Shown here in pieces: positions 53,601-64,000 of a DNA stretch of 64,000 nucleotides (positions are counted from its first letter, which is position 1; the number at the start of each line of letters is the position of its first letter). Made by a program: the position numbers and the translations under genes. Origin of the DNA: Arenicola marina (lineage: Eukaryota > Annelida > Polychaeta > Arenicolidae); assembly GCA_964019135.1 (NCBI GenBank), contig OZ025261.1, positions 28,442,029 to 28,506,028 on the forward strand. Reading direction: 5' to 3'. Below the pieces are notes generated by a model. That model saw only the letters and a list, made by a program, of their open reading frames with translations. It did no database searches and was not told the origin of the DNA.

Positions 53601-56600
53601 GGGTCTACCATTTCTACCGCTAGCCCAGTCATGTCCACCTCCAGCGCCCAACACGTAGTGGCTCCAAACGTCGATATTCAGAAGCTTGGGCTCAGTGGTA
53701 AACTACCATTCCAATCTATGGGTTTGAGTGGTAGCCTCCCTTTGGCGCAGCATCAACCCATGTCTGTGTCCAGCACGGGGATGAGACTACCGCAGCCTTT
53801 GGTGAACGCTAGCGTTGTGCCTGGTGCCAGTATTCCAAAGTCAGCCATTGCTCCTAACAATCCCATGAACCAGGTAAATGGTGCGCCTCTGACTTTCACT
53901 CCCTCCAGTGTCGGTGTTCCAGGGTCTGTTGCTGGTCCACCCGGATTAAACACTTCCAGTCAGCTGCATGGTTTATTGGGTTCTCAAACGCCCATGCCGG
54001 CTCAACGAATGCCTCTGCCCGTGTCCCTGACGACGGCCCAGATGGCTGGCGCACGACCAATGAACTCCATGCCTGAGACTTCATTCGCATCCAGCATCGC
54101 CAACTCTGTGCATATTGGCGCAAGCTCCGTCATGTCCACCCCGAGGCCCACCATGTCTGTCGTGAATCACTTTCCTCTGGTTCAACCAATGCAAAATCGC
54201 GTGGTACCTCAAAGTGTCGGTCCTGGTCAACTTCCACGGCAGCCTCCGCCCACGTTGCCTGGCACTCCACAGACTCCAGGTGCGCTACCAACAACAATCC
54301 CACCCCAGGGACCACAAAAAATTCACACTATACAGTTGCAGCCTCAAGCACAAGAGTTGTTGATTCGAATTCAGCACCAGATTAAGGAACTGTTGGTAAA
54401 ACCTGGTCGCACAGAGCAGGAAAATGCCAAATTAAAGCAACTGGCTTTTGCGCAACAAAAGGTTCTGTTGGAGGGACGAATCAACCAGCCCTCGATTTCT
54501 AGCCAAATTCCTGCATCCAAGCTTGGTACAACGGCTGTGACTTTACACAACAATGTCCATGTTCCACCAGGTTTTCCTGGTATCCAGACCAACCCTCCAC
54601 AAAAACCGCAGCCAGCTCCTGCACCACGTAAGTTTAGCCAGAGGGTCTTGACAACAAGGTCTCTGAAACTAGCTTTCAAACAAAGTATTATGTCATATAG
54701 CCATAGAATGAGGAGATATCTTGGGCTATTTATTGCCTATTGTACATTTGTATTTGAGGAAAAAGTACTGAAATGCATAATTGACATTTAAATTGTTTCT
54801 AAGGGGATAATTTCTGTATGAGCCGCTTTAAGCTTGCTGCATAGATTCTTATCGACTCCTTCAACGGCATACAGTTGATTGCCCATATAGTAGATTGTGT
54901 ATCTTCAAATTCATTGTTCAACTCTTAGTTTACAAGCCTTTAACCCATTTCCTGATATATTACTTTCTTCACACAAACTGCAAACCTCTTGAATTAACGG
55001 AAAATTGCACATACCGTTCATTTCATTGTTATGAGCAGAGTTTCGCAGTTCAGTGCACAAACCTGGCTTAAAACATCAATCCAGCCGTTTATGCATGTCA
55101 TTATATTTCTACTTGTAGATCCGGTTGTTCAAGTCCAGCCTATTGTCACTACTGCTGCCTCCATGAGCAGTGGCCTAAGCACAACTTTCACCACATCAAC
55201 CACTGCTTCAACCATTCCAGCTATGTCCGGACCTGTACCCCAGGTAAGCTTCATAAAACGCTAAAAGTACTGGTTTGTATGAATAGCACGAGGTGCTGTA
55301 AATCAATTATATTATAAGATCGCTTGACTTTGTTTGATTTATATTGTACCATGGTAACAGCCTTTAAAAAACGTACGATTTAATTGCAGTTCACTACTAG
55401 TTTCATTTTACGATTTGCCTGTTTGTTATTCCCTTTCCCCTTAGGCATGTGATCTGAGCCAACTTCCAGACAACATGCGGGAGAAACTTGTTGCTCAACT
55501 CGCCAAGATGACACCCCAGCAACAAAATTGGTTCTATCAAAATCAGAGTGTGATCCTGACAAAACTAGTGCAACATCACCAGCAGCATCAGCAGCGGCAA
55601 CAGGAGCTGCAACAGCGGCATGACAAGCCGGCTCCCCAACCCGAGGATAAAGAGATAGCTGGCAATGTTAGCGCCGTTCCCTCCGCACCCAGTGCTGTGA
55701 TTGTCACGACCAAGCCTGGAATGACGCATCCTGCACAGTTAAATCAAGTTCCAACTGTAGTTCAGGTAAATATCTCACTTGCAATTGGGTTCTGATAAGT
55801 GGAAAGTTAAACTATATTCTGTATAAGAATTGCTGGGTTCTTCTCGTAGCACTGTTTTGGGTGAAGCATCTGTTTATAAATCGGCGCCGGCCTGAGCTTC
55901 AGGCAGATCAGTGTCCATGTAACAGATTGGTTTTCGATTCAAGCTGGTCATCAGAATGTGTGGGTTGTTTTACGTAACTTGCTTGTCATTATCCCAAATT
56001 AGCTTGACCCGTCTGAAAGCCCAGTGTGCATAAATATGGCATAAAACGCTGATCTAATATAGTTCTATAGATGTCTATATATTATAAATATGAAAGATAT
56101 TTCCCTATGTTATCCATTGACCAAAACCTGCACCGGGGCCGGCCTGTTAGCTCAGTGGGTTAGAGCGCTCGCCTTGAGTGCTCTGGTCATATGAGAGCCT
56201 AACGGCACGTCGATCGGTGGTTCGCGCCCCGCTGTGGCCAGTTCTGTGTTGTCGCAGGATAAAGATTCTATGTCTTTCTTCGCAAAGAGTAGGGGGTTAT
56301 CCCCGGGGGACATGGCTCCACTCTCCCTCCCTTCTCCCATTGACGCGATATGACCAAAAGTGGTTAAAGCATCCTGAATATACAACCAACCAAAACCTGC
56401 ACGAATAGGTCTACTGTTTTGGTACTTCATGTAAGCTGGTTATCATTTCAGCAGCAAGCAGCGATACCTACGGCGCCGGCTAAACCAGGTCCAGCAAGTG
56501 GTGACTCTCCTTGTCCTGTTAGCTCCAGCAGTGCCACAGTAAAGAAGACCCCAGCCCTCAGCAGAAAACAACTGTAAGCTGCCTGTGTAGCACAATGCGA

Positions 56601-59600
56601 CCTTATCATCAACATCGTTAACATTACTTACTACAGGCATACAGCACATCATCAACGTAAACTCTGAGCAAATGTCTAGTACTTACCTTAAAGGACAAGT
56701 AACCTTAGGTTAGAATGTATATGATTACATTAAGAAATAACAAAAGATATACCATGGTGTACTACTATGCGTAAGATGTTAGCATCAAGCCCAGTTTGGC
56801 TATATGGCTTTTATGACCCTGCATAGCCTCTGCGTCCTTGTTGTGGCAACTCTATAATGTAATTACTTGAACCCCTACCCTCTGTTGTTGGATAGGTTCC
56901 ACCACTACCTACGTAAGGACCAGGAGAGGACCCAGACACCTGACCGGGAGTCTCCATTCCAGAGCAGAAAGGATGTGTTGAAGCGGCTTCTTTCGTTTCA
57001 CGTCCATTCTGTGAAGGAAGACCCTGAGTGGGAAGTGCGAAAAGGTATGTGCGTTCTAGCTGCAGCCCACACATGTTTTATTCCTCGTGTGAAATGACAT
57101 AAAATTATAACATGGTGCTGGTCTCGTGATTTTGATATAGATATTGTATATATATTATAATATACACTTTACTGGAAATCAAGTATATAATGACCTTTAT
57201 TCGTCCGAAAAAAACGTTTACCGGTATGATAATAAACAGTGATTTAAGGTATCCAGCCCATACCACGAAACCGATATAAATATGTCAACAAGGGTGTAGT
57301 GTGCCCCTTAACTATTGTGGTCAATTATCATTTCTCTTTTGCGTTAACATATATATTTACTAATATCCCATTGCCGATTATTTTGAGAAATTTACCAACA
57401 TATCTGCTGGTAATCACATTACTGTCACTAATGGAAATACCCTTTTTACGAATCCTGATGTAGTTTACATTTAAATAAACGCTTCAGTAATCTTCCGCTT
57501 CTGTCGACTACCACTTTTGTCTTGTTGACTAGGTTTATGGTCATTCCCCGCATTTTACAAACAAATAATATTGCACCTAAAAAAACCGTTCATGGCATTC
57601 ACCATTATGTGACAATGTGTGATCTTGATATGCGGCGGTGTGCGTTACCATTTTACTTCACATGTTTCTTTTTCTTCGACGATGCTTCAGTTGATGATTA
57701 TGAAGTGTTTTTCTGTATTTTTTTAATATAAATATATGTCTTATATATATTTTTGACATTTATCAAAGATGTTGCAAATGCGTACAGACATAAAATAGAC
57801 ATAATAAATGTTTTTTATGTATACTTCAGGTGAAGGTCTTTACGAGGAAACAGCGCAGGAGTTGCTGGAGAGGAAAAACACCATGTACAAGAAATACCAA
57901 GGCCTCATACTGGAGCAGTCTATGGTAAGTGTTGTGGCCTTAATACGTTCGGGCCCAGGGTTTCTTGGCTTGCTTTAGCCCGTGTGTGTGCAAAGGTGGC
58001 ATGAAGCGCCAGTTTATGTGGATTACAAAATGTTTCCCACACTGTGTGTAGTTTTGGTGTAAATTTGTAGTCTTCTATGAAAACCTATATTAACAGGTGG
58101 TTTGGTTTGTATCCGCTTGTGATTTACTAGGTTGTGAGATTTAGTTCTACAGCGGAAATAAGTATACATGTATATGTTACGTTTTCTTTTGTAGAAGAAA
58201 GATCCGACTGCCGAGATGGTGATGCTGGAGAGAATGTTCATCAGTGCAGAACGAGATCTGTTGGAGCAGGAAAAACTCGTAGCTGAGGAGGATCCAAGTA
58301 AGTCGATGACATTGAATTTGAACTCTGTTACATCTAATTTGCTCGATGCTTTGTTCGACAAACAGAATGATTTCTTCACCCAATTTAGCAATTTTCCTGT
58401 GCACAAAGGGGCCTGAAAGACCTTTTGTTATCTTTGTTGGACAATATGGGTATGTTTGTGTTTGTTTTAGTTAGGGTAATGGGTTTTTGCGTACTTCTAG
58501 GAATATGAACTTTCTGCAGATGAAGTTGTAAGTTACATTGTACGTTGCCTAGTACATGTGTATATAGCCCTACTCCTATATGGTCCTTCTATGATTGTAA
58601 AGACCACGGACCTATGGTTCTTATTTACCTTGATGCTTACCATGGTCGCGGTATGATCATGGACGGCAAACACATCCTAATTTAGCTCTGCCAGCGACCA
58701 TTCTTGAATTATGTACATATTTAGGCTGATGGTGCGTTAACCACTCCCTTTCCTTTCCTATTGCAGTATCCTTCATACCTCGACCCGTGTTGGGTGTAGA
58801 CTCTGACTTCGACGAGTCGTTCGACACCTCTCACAAGAAGTCTGGCGACTACCGCTCGGACCTGGACAACAGGGGCCACGAGTCGAGGCTGGGCAGCTTA
58901 ATCTTCTCGCCCGTCTCCTCTCCGGGGTTGCTGGACCTGAAGCCGGTGGGGGGCCTGGCGGAGGCCAAGCTTAAGGCCGAGAGTCGTGCGGAGGCCGCCA
59001 AACAGGCCTCGCTGAACGAGCAGGCACCGAGCCCCGGCAACTACACCCTGCACTCGACGGGGGGGCTCCGGATGGTCTTCAAGACGAGCCCGTCCCACCC
59101 GCTGGGCAGTCCGGCCCCCATGCTGGAGAACTTCAGCGTCAAGAGCGAGGACAGCGGGATAGCGTCGCTGCAGAACAGCGTGGAGCCGGCCGACGACCCG
59201 GCGGCGGGGGGCGGCGGCCCCTCGGGCGCCGGCGGCGGCGGGGGCGGTCCCTGCCGGAAGAAGCCGCGCTACAGCCTGGACGACCAGGGCTCCTCGCATC
59301 GGACCGGCGTCAGGTATGAAGGCGCCAGCGAGAACGACGAGGACGTGGAGCTCTGCCACGAGAAGGCCGCCCGTCGCCGGCAGGCGCTGACGGCGGGGGG
59401 CTCCACTGTAGCGGCGGGCGGCCGGACCTTCTCGGAGGGCTCGGGCCACTCGGAGGGGGATGCGTTGCGGGTGGAGGACGTGGATGAGGATGCGAAGTAC
59501 TGCAGCACGGGTTTCGACGTGGGCGGTTCCTGGGGCGTGGAGCCCGGGGGACCGGGGTCTGATCGCGAGGGCGACCTGATCGGCCGGGTCAAGCCCTTGG

Positions 59601-60397
59601 AGGAGACGGACGCGGCGGTGGCCGGCCTGCTGTCCAGCTCTGGCATCTTGCTCGACTCCGGCTGTGACCCCGACCACACGCTGGAACCGGATTTGCACGA
59701 CGAGTCCGTCGCGATATTGGAGCAAAACGGTTACCATGGTGAGAGCGGCACGGACTTTTCATCGGAGGACGCTTCAGGGTGTGCGGCGTCGATATCAGCG
59801 TCGATGTCAGCGTCGATGTCAGCGGGCGGCCCCGACGGTGGCGGGGGTGCCCTGGAGGCCGGCGGGGTGCCGAGCGGGTCGCGGAGCCCCCTCTACGCGG
59901 AGAGGGACGCCGAGCCCTCCCGGCTGGAGGAGGGCCAGGATGAGCTGACCTCGGCCATGGACGGGCTGATAAGTGAACTGAAGCCCGCCGGCCAGGACCA
60001 CGACGACCTGGGCTTCCTCAGCGACCAGTTCGGCAGCTACACGGACGACCAGCTGACGCACTCGGACATGGACGAGTACGACCTGTTCGGCCAGTCGGGC
60101 GTACCCCCCCAGGGGGAGGGCCAGGGGGCCGGCGACCCGCCCCTCAGCCCCCTTACCCCCCACCCCGTCCAGCTCCACGGCGACCTCTCCCAGGATGAGG
60201 AGGCCGACGCGGAGGCCAGTCTCGATCCGGACGAAACCAGCAACGCCATCGCCAGCATCCTCAACCTGGAGCACTCGCCCGGGTACCTCGGATCGGACTA
60301 CGCCGACGGGCTGGACACGGACCCGGATAACTACGCCAACCTCTCGGGACAGGACCAGGACGACCTGGAAGCCGCCGTGCAGAGCATCCTGCAGTGA
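50612..60397 (+). CDS. BICRA: BICRA (GLTSCR1) ortholog: ncBAF/GBAF chromatin-remodelling subunit
   Basis: Eleven coding exons, all in phase: 50612-50646, 50901-50949, 51275-51615, 51968-54627, 55119-55243, 55445-55765, 56452-56573, 56896-57044, 57830-57924, 58195-58297, 58767-60397; 1876 residues (human BICRA about 1560). The N-terminus MEDALCLLDVIS, then DLEALDDFLAPF matches the vertebrate LLDVI start. A long Gln/Pro/Ser-rich middle with polyQ at 53126-53210 follows. The conserved GLTSCR1 domain runs from LFHHYLRKDQERTQTPD through DVLKRLLSFHVH and LYEETAQELLERKNTMYKKY to KKDPTAEMVMLERMFISAE. The C-terminal exon is Gly/Asp/Glu-rich and contains AIASILNLEH, like human AIDSILNLQQ. In vertebrates the GLTSCR1 domain holds BICRA in the BRD9-containing ncBAF SWI/SNF complex, and it binds BRD4. 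The vertebrate paralog BICRAL is the alternative name; a single invertebrate gene would be co-orthologous to both. Confidence 0.95.
53126..53210 (+). repeat. CAG/CAA repeat coding polyglutamine in BICRA
   Basis: An interrupted (CAG/CAA)n run in exon 51968-54627 encodes about twenty consecutive Gln, then LQQRQQQQQPQ. The CAA interruptions should limit slippage. Part of the protein, not an insertion. Confidence 0.95.
55985..56055 (+). mobile_element. Possible SINE family B tail remnant
   Basis: AGCTTGACCCGTCTGAAAGC, then CCCAGTGTGCATAAATATGG and CATAAAACGC resemble the end of the family B tail (CCCA...GTGTGCA...TGGC.TAAA). Strongly decayed. Confidence 0.3.
56134..56389 (+). mobile_element. tRNA-derived SINE, family A, full length with 13-bp target duplication
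   Basis: The head GGCCTGTTAGCTCAGTGGGT, then TAGAGCGCTCGCCTTGAG is a clear A-box; GGTGGTTCGCGCCCCGCTGT is the B-box. The body includes GGGGGTTATCCCCGGGGGAC and ACGCGATATGACCAAAAGTG; the tail is CAACCAACC. It is flanked by a perfect duplication CCAAAACCTGCAC at 56121-56133 and 56390-56402. It lies in a BICRA intron in gene orientation, 62 bp before exon 56452. Family LINE partner unknown. Confidence 0.95.
57946..58016 (+). mobile_element. SINE family B tail fragment
   Basis: GGGCCCAGGGTTTCTTGGCT, then GTGTGTGTGCAAAGGTGGCA and TGAAGCGCCAGTTTATGT match the family B tail pattern. It sits 22 bp after the donor of BICRA exon 57830-57924. Confidence 0.45.
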
Positions 60398-61509
60398 CCA
60401 GATCAGGAGCGGTCGTCTGTCGCACAGTCCTGGTCTCCGGAGTCAGGTGGTTGTCGCACACAGCTAAAATCACTGCCAAACGTCTAAGGCTTCATGCATA
60501 GGTCTCACTCGAAGCAAAACTCATATCCTGCCATCTATGTTAATATATATGCATGAATATCTATGGGGACAAAAGCTGATGGCTTTTTGTTACATTTATG
60601 ACACTTAAGTCACGTCGAACATAAATTTTTATTCACTTTATCTATGATTTGCAAAGGATTGTTTTTGTTAATGCCAGAGGTTTATTTAACCGGTGGGAAT
60701 GTTATTTTGCTTTGCAAAACGGTGAATGTCTGTCATTTGATTCTATTCCTTTCTTTATATAGACATACTGGTCAACGATATAAGATATTTTATCACCGCA
60801 AGAACGACGATAAAGAATGAATATTACTGTGTGAAGTGCAAACGAACTAAAGGTGTTGAAATATCTTTCTTGTACCGTACCTAAGCCAAGGTAATGAAAT
60901 TTTGATAACCTGAAAATCTTCATATTTGATCATGAAGTCGATTATTTTTGTGTGCAACGTTAATATTGTCCTAACGTATGAATTACTTAATATGGATTCA
61001 GCAAGATCTTTTATGGGAATTGTTTTTGTCCACGCTAAATGACCTGTAGTGATGCACTGGGGATTTCGTACTATTAGATGTGTTTTACGCAACCGGCTCT
61101 AGAAATTTATATATCCTGCGTTGGAAAAGATTAGGAATCGTAAATAACAGTGACGGGCGGCGTCAAACGGTAAAACCTGAATCATACATGCCTATGCCTG
61201 AGAGGGACAAGGAATTACACATTGCGAAGCATTCCATGCCTGTTGTATTCCAGGTTTCATGTGGTTGTGTTTTTTGGCGGCGTCCAATGGTTAAAAGCTA
61301 CGCGAAGCTCGTAGTATATCGCGATTGTTAAGGGATATCATGACATACTGGCGATAACAACTGTCAACTAGTTAGCACACTTTCGGAGATACAAGGTTTC
61401 GTGTGCAGCTAACATTATACAATTGGTTTCTGTTTCTACCCTGTCATTGTCTACGCAGGTCGTCTTGTCTGTAGTCTCGTTGCATGGCTTAACGCTGTGA
61501 CATTTTATT
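60398..61509 (+). other. Probable BICRA 3' UTR
   Basis: AT-rich sequence following the BICRA TGA. No convincing AATAAA plus GT-rich element was pinned down, so the end of the transcript is unknown. No separate gene was seen. Confidence 0.4.
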
Positions 61510-61513
61510 GTTT

Positions 61514-61586
61514 ACTCCCCCACCGACACCACCCCACCCCACACCACCCTACCCCACCCCACCCCACCCTACCCCACCCCACCCCA
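61514..61586. repeat. CCCCA/CCCTA pentanucleotide repeat
   Basis: Runs of CACCCCACCC and CTACCCCACC over about 75 bp, G-rich on the minus strand. Confidence 0.9.
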
Positions 61587-61844
61587 TGTCCTAGGTAAAT
61601 TGTTCGTGACAAACCACGTGTCCATGTGGATATAAAATATCTTAACATCCCGGTATGTTCGTTGATCGACGATTGGTGCCAGTTGCTGTCTTCTTTACCA
61701 CTATTGCCCTGACCTTGGGCATGTTGCTGTTGAACAGGGTATTCAGATATGCATAACTCGCTCTGATTTCGACTTCTAAAAACTTGAATATCATTGCTCT
61801 TTTTAAGTGACAAGTTTAAATTGCATGTCTGCTGCTTAAGGATT

Positions 61845-61915
61845 CGTCGTCCCAGGAAGTCTTTGGGCCAAAAATAGCTGTCATGTGCAGTGAGGTGGCC
61901 TAAAAGACAAACTTT
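61845..61915 (+). mobile_element. SINE family B tail fragment
   Basis: TCGTCCCAGGAAGTCTTTGG, then GCCAAAAATAGCTGTCATGT and GCAGTGAGGTGGCCTAAAAG fit the family B tail. Confidence 0.45.
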
Positions 61916-64000
61916 CCATTTCTTGCCTTTGAAATTGCTCTATTTTACTTTGCAGTGCCAGGATACGGTAGGACATACAAGGGTCGAATATATGTGTTCT
62001 TACATTTAAGCAAATTCTGAAGATTCCGCTGTTGGTAATCGTCCCAAATAGTTATTGTATGGATTCTATAGAAATGCCGGGTGAATAGCTGAATGCTGCT
62101 AACTAACTAACTAACTCGACGTGGGTGTGTATAATGTAATGACCTATGCCAACGTGTTCCGACTCCACCTGGTATTATAAGTCTTGGGGCTTACGACATG
62201 GAAGGAATCTATCGCTTCTTGGTAGTTTATATACCGGCGACCTGGGCCTTATAGTATGTATGCATGATGAGCTTGGTCTCTGGAGTCAGCTGATGCGTGG
62301 CGGAATCTGTGTTGGTGCTTTATGAGAAAAACATCCGTGAAGGTCTGCAATGTGTGTGCGTGCGAGCTATTGATCAAAACTAGAAACATGGTGCTTTGTG
62401 TGTGAATAATACGTGGGGTGGAGACCGTGAATATCATATTTGATTTGGTTTATTATAGATTAGAAGAAATAAACGTGTACTTTGGTACGGCGGTAATTCC
62501 AGGCATAAAAGGGACGGACCTGGTCATAAACATCTTACCTTATTGCAATCATGGGCGAGTTTGTGTTCTTCTACAGCGGAAAATACGGTATAGTTATTCG
62601 GAGCGTTGCTTTTTAGGTCGTTTTCTGTAACGTGTTTCCTCCATTTTTCTCAGATTCATTTGAAAGATTCAACAATGGTAACATTATTAAAAACATAGGC
62701 GAAAACGGTCTTCCGCAACATGTACTAATGCTGACCAGAAGAATTTTACATAATGGGGAAGTGTTCGGAGGGGTAGATCTGTAGGCCCTGTTGATGTATG
62801 TACATAGGATGTGACTGAGCGCCCCGGCGGCGAAGAGTTGTACTAAGGGTCTTGGAGATCCAACTTTTAACGAGCACTCTATGACTGTGAGGCTCTAATG
62901 GTAATCTAGGGAGCTTGAACCTGAAGCTCGGTCGAAATATACCGCTTTGTAACTTAAAAACCGCTTCGAGTGATCTAGCCTCTTGGGCGCTGGTGAAAGG
63001 AAGGGATCTACATCTATCTAGGATAGTTGTCGTCAACGTCACGGTTGAACTACCGAATCCTCTTCTGACCCGATGTTTTTGACTGACTGAGAACGATGTG
63101 GTACGGACACGAAGCTAGCACCCGTTCTGGTGTCCATGCCGTCATTTACGTGATTAGTGATCGTTCATATTGAACGGGTTATAATGTCGAGGATGCTCCA
63201 CTGATTTGCCTTTTATCCTGTCCCTCCACCCGCCGTGTTGTCCCCGTGATAGCTCGCAGTCCTGTACCCTCGATAAGAGCGGGGGCTCCTTTGTGCTGCA
63301 ATGACCCAGTGACTGGTTGAACGGAGAAGTCCAACGAGTTTTAAGAAGAGAAACTGTTATGGGATGTAAATTATTTTAAATTCAGAGGATATAATATTTT
63401 TGTACTTTGCATATCGCTTGAATGGACGTCTGCTAATACTGTCCACTTATTGTCTGTTACCCGTTATGGGGCCCCGGTCCTGTTTGAGCACATGCTGTAG
63501 ATACGACATCAGTGTATTAATTTATGTTGTGTTCATATGTGTCTCTATTTTCATAATTTATGACATGCTAATATAAAAGCAGCTGAAGTGAAACCAATTG
63601 TCGTTTACTATTTTCATCATGTGCCGAATCTGTAGTTACCGTACGCACTGAACAATCACATCACAATGGACCTCATTAAAAAGAACCACAATAACATTTT
63701 CATCTACTAATTCTCTAAGATATATATCCATAGCGGACTTTTTAACAGCTAACAATAGCAGTTCATAGGTCGTACCGTTAATGTACTTCTCGAACAAGTG
63801 TAGTCAGACCCTTCCTTTTTCTCTTGGCTAAGAAAAAGTAAACAAAACACTTTTTTTTTATTTTTTATGTAAACTTCATTTATTTAACGAGGTTATCAAC
63901 AGCGCATTCACATCTTAATGACTACCTCGAAACAAAACTAATTCAGCTTTAGAGCTCTAGCTCTCAAACCGGCGTAATATGGCTCTAGGCCCAACGTAGG
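61916..64000. other. Flanking DNA, nothing recognised
   Basis: AT-rich with short open frames only. A minus-strand frame at 62746-63042 has no family features. There is a CTAA repeat (CTAACTAACTAACTAACT) at 62098-62116. Confidence 0.4.

Noticed and set aside
56141-56240. A tRNA gene
   Set aside because: Good A and B boxes, but the head is joined to the SINE body and tail, flanked by a target duplication, and repeated elsewhere.
58898-60274. Long minus-strand frames opposite the last BICRA exon
   Set aside because: GC-rich antisense shadows of a verified coding exon.
62746-63042. 98-codon minus-strand frame
   Set aside because: No recognisable domain, splice context or composition signal.
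1-64000. Retroviral, LTR, Polinton or other capsid-bearing elements
   Set aside because: No reverse transcriptase, integrase, protease or capsid motif and no long terminal direct repeats were seen in the frames.

Overview
The window is animal nuclear DNA. It has multi-exon genes with GT-AG introns, long AT-rich introns, many minisatellites and several families of tRNA-derived SINEs. It carries recognisable orthologs of bilaterian genes, but introns, repeats and codon use do not look vertebrate. A marine invertebrate bilaterian (lancelet, hemichordate, echinoderm, mollusc or similar) is the most I will say; no species is claimed.

Layout. (1) 1-3181: pyrimidine tract, a 29-bp minisatellite carrying CACGTG, and a near-perfect hairpin. 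(2) 3182-6435 (+): the last two exons of a gene I do not recognise, with minisatellites, SINE pieces and a TTAA-flanked MITE in its last intron. (3) 6505-10340: mostly unassigned AT-rich DNA with two short-period minisatellites. (4) 12297-35344 (+): a large NIMA-related (NEK) protein kinase gene, possibly with a 5' non-coding exon near 10.35-10.72 kb. Fifteen of about sixteen coding exons were placed by reading phase; the exon for the middle of the kinase N-lobe was not found. Its introns hold most of the mobile elements. (5) 37932-42963 (-): a complete nine-exon TYSND1 gene (peroxisomal processing protease), 581 residues, whose 44-nt last exon encodes the peroxisomal signal SKL. It is convergent with the kinase gene. 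(6) 43-49 kb: divergent intergenic region with a pogo/Tigger-like relic and a small hAT-like element. (7) 49.1-50.3 kb: about 1.2 kb of nearly G-free CAC/CAT-rich repeat just upstream of (8) 50612-60397 (+): a complete eleven-exon BICRA/GLTSCR1 ortholog (1876 residues), the ncBAF (GBAF) chromatin-remodelling subunit. (9) 60398-64000: probable 3' UTR and flank, no gene seen.

The genes do unrelated jobs (kinase signalling, peroxisomal proteolysis, chromatin remodelling), so this is an ordinary animal gene neighbourhood and I see no operon-like system. The most noteworthy points are: a repeat array that reiterates the 3' splice site of a kinase exon; an array of TCAAGGTCA nuclear-receptor half-sites beside another kinase exon; paired symmetric 3' exons in TYSND1 that both begin with DVNE; a SINE with a perfect 13-bp target duplication in a BICRA intron; and inverted pairs of MITE-like elements. 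I saw no retroviral, LTR or capsid-bearing element, no CRISPR array and no free-standing tRNA or rRNA gene.
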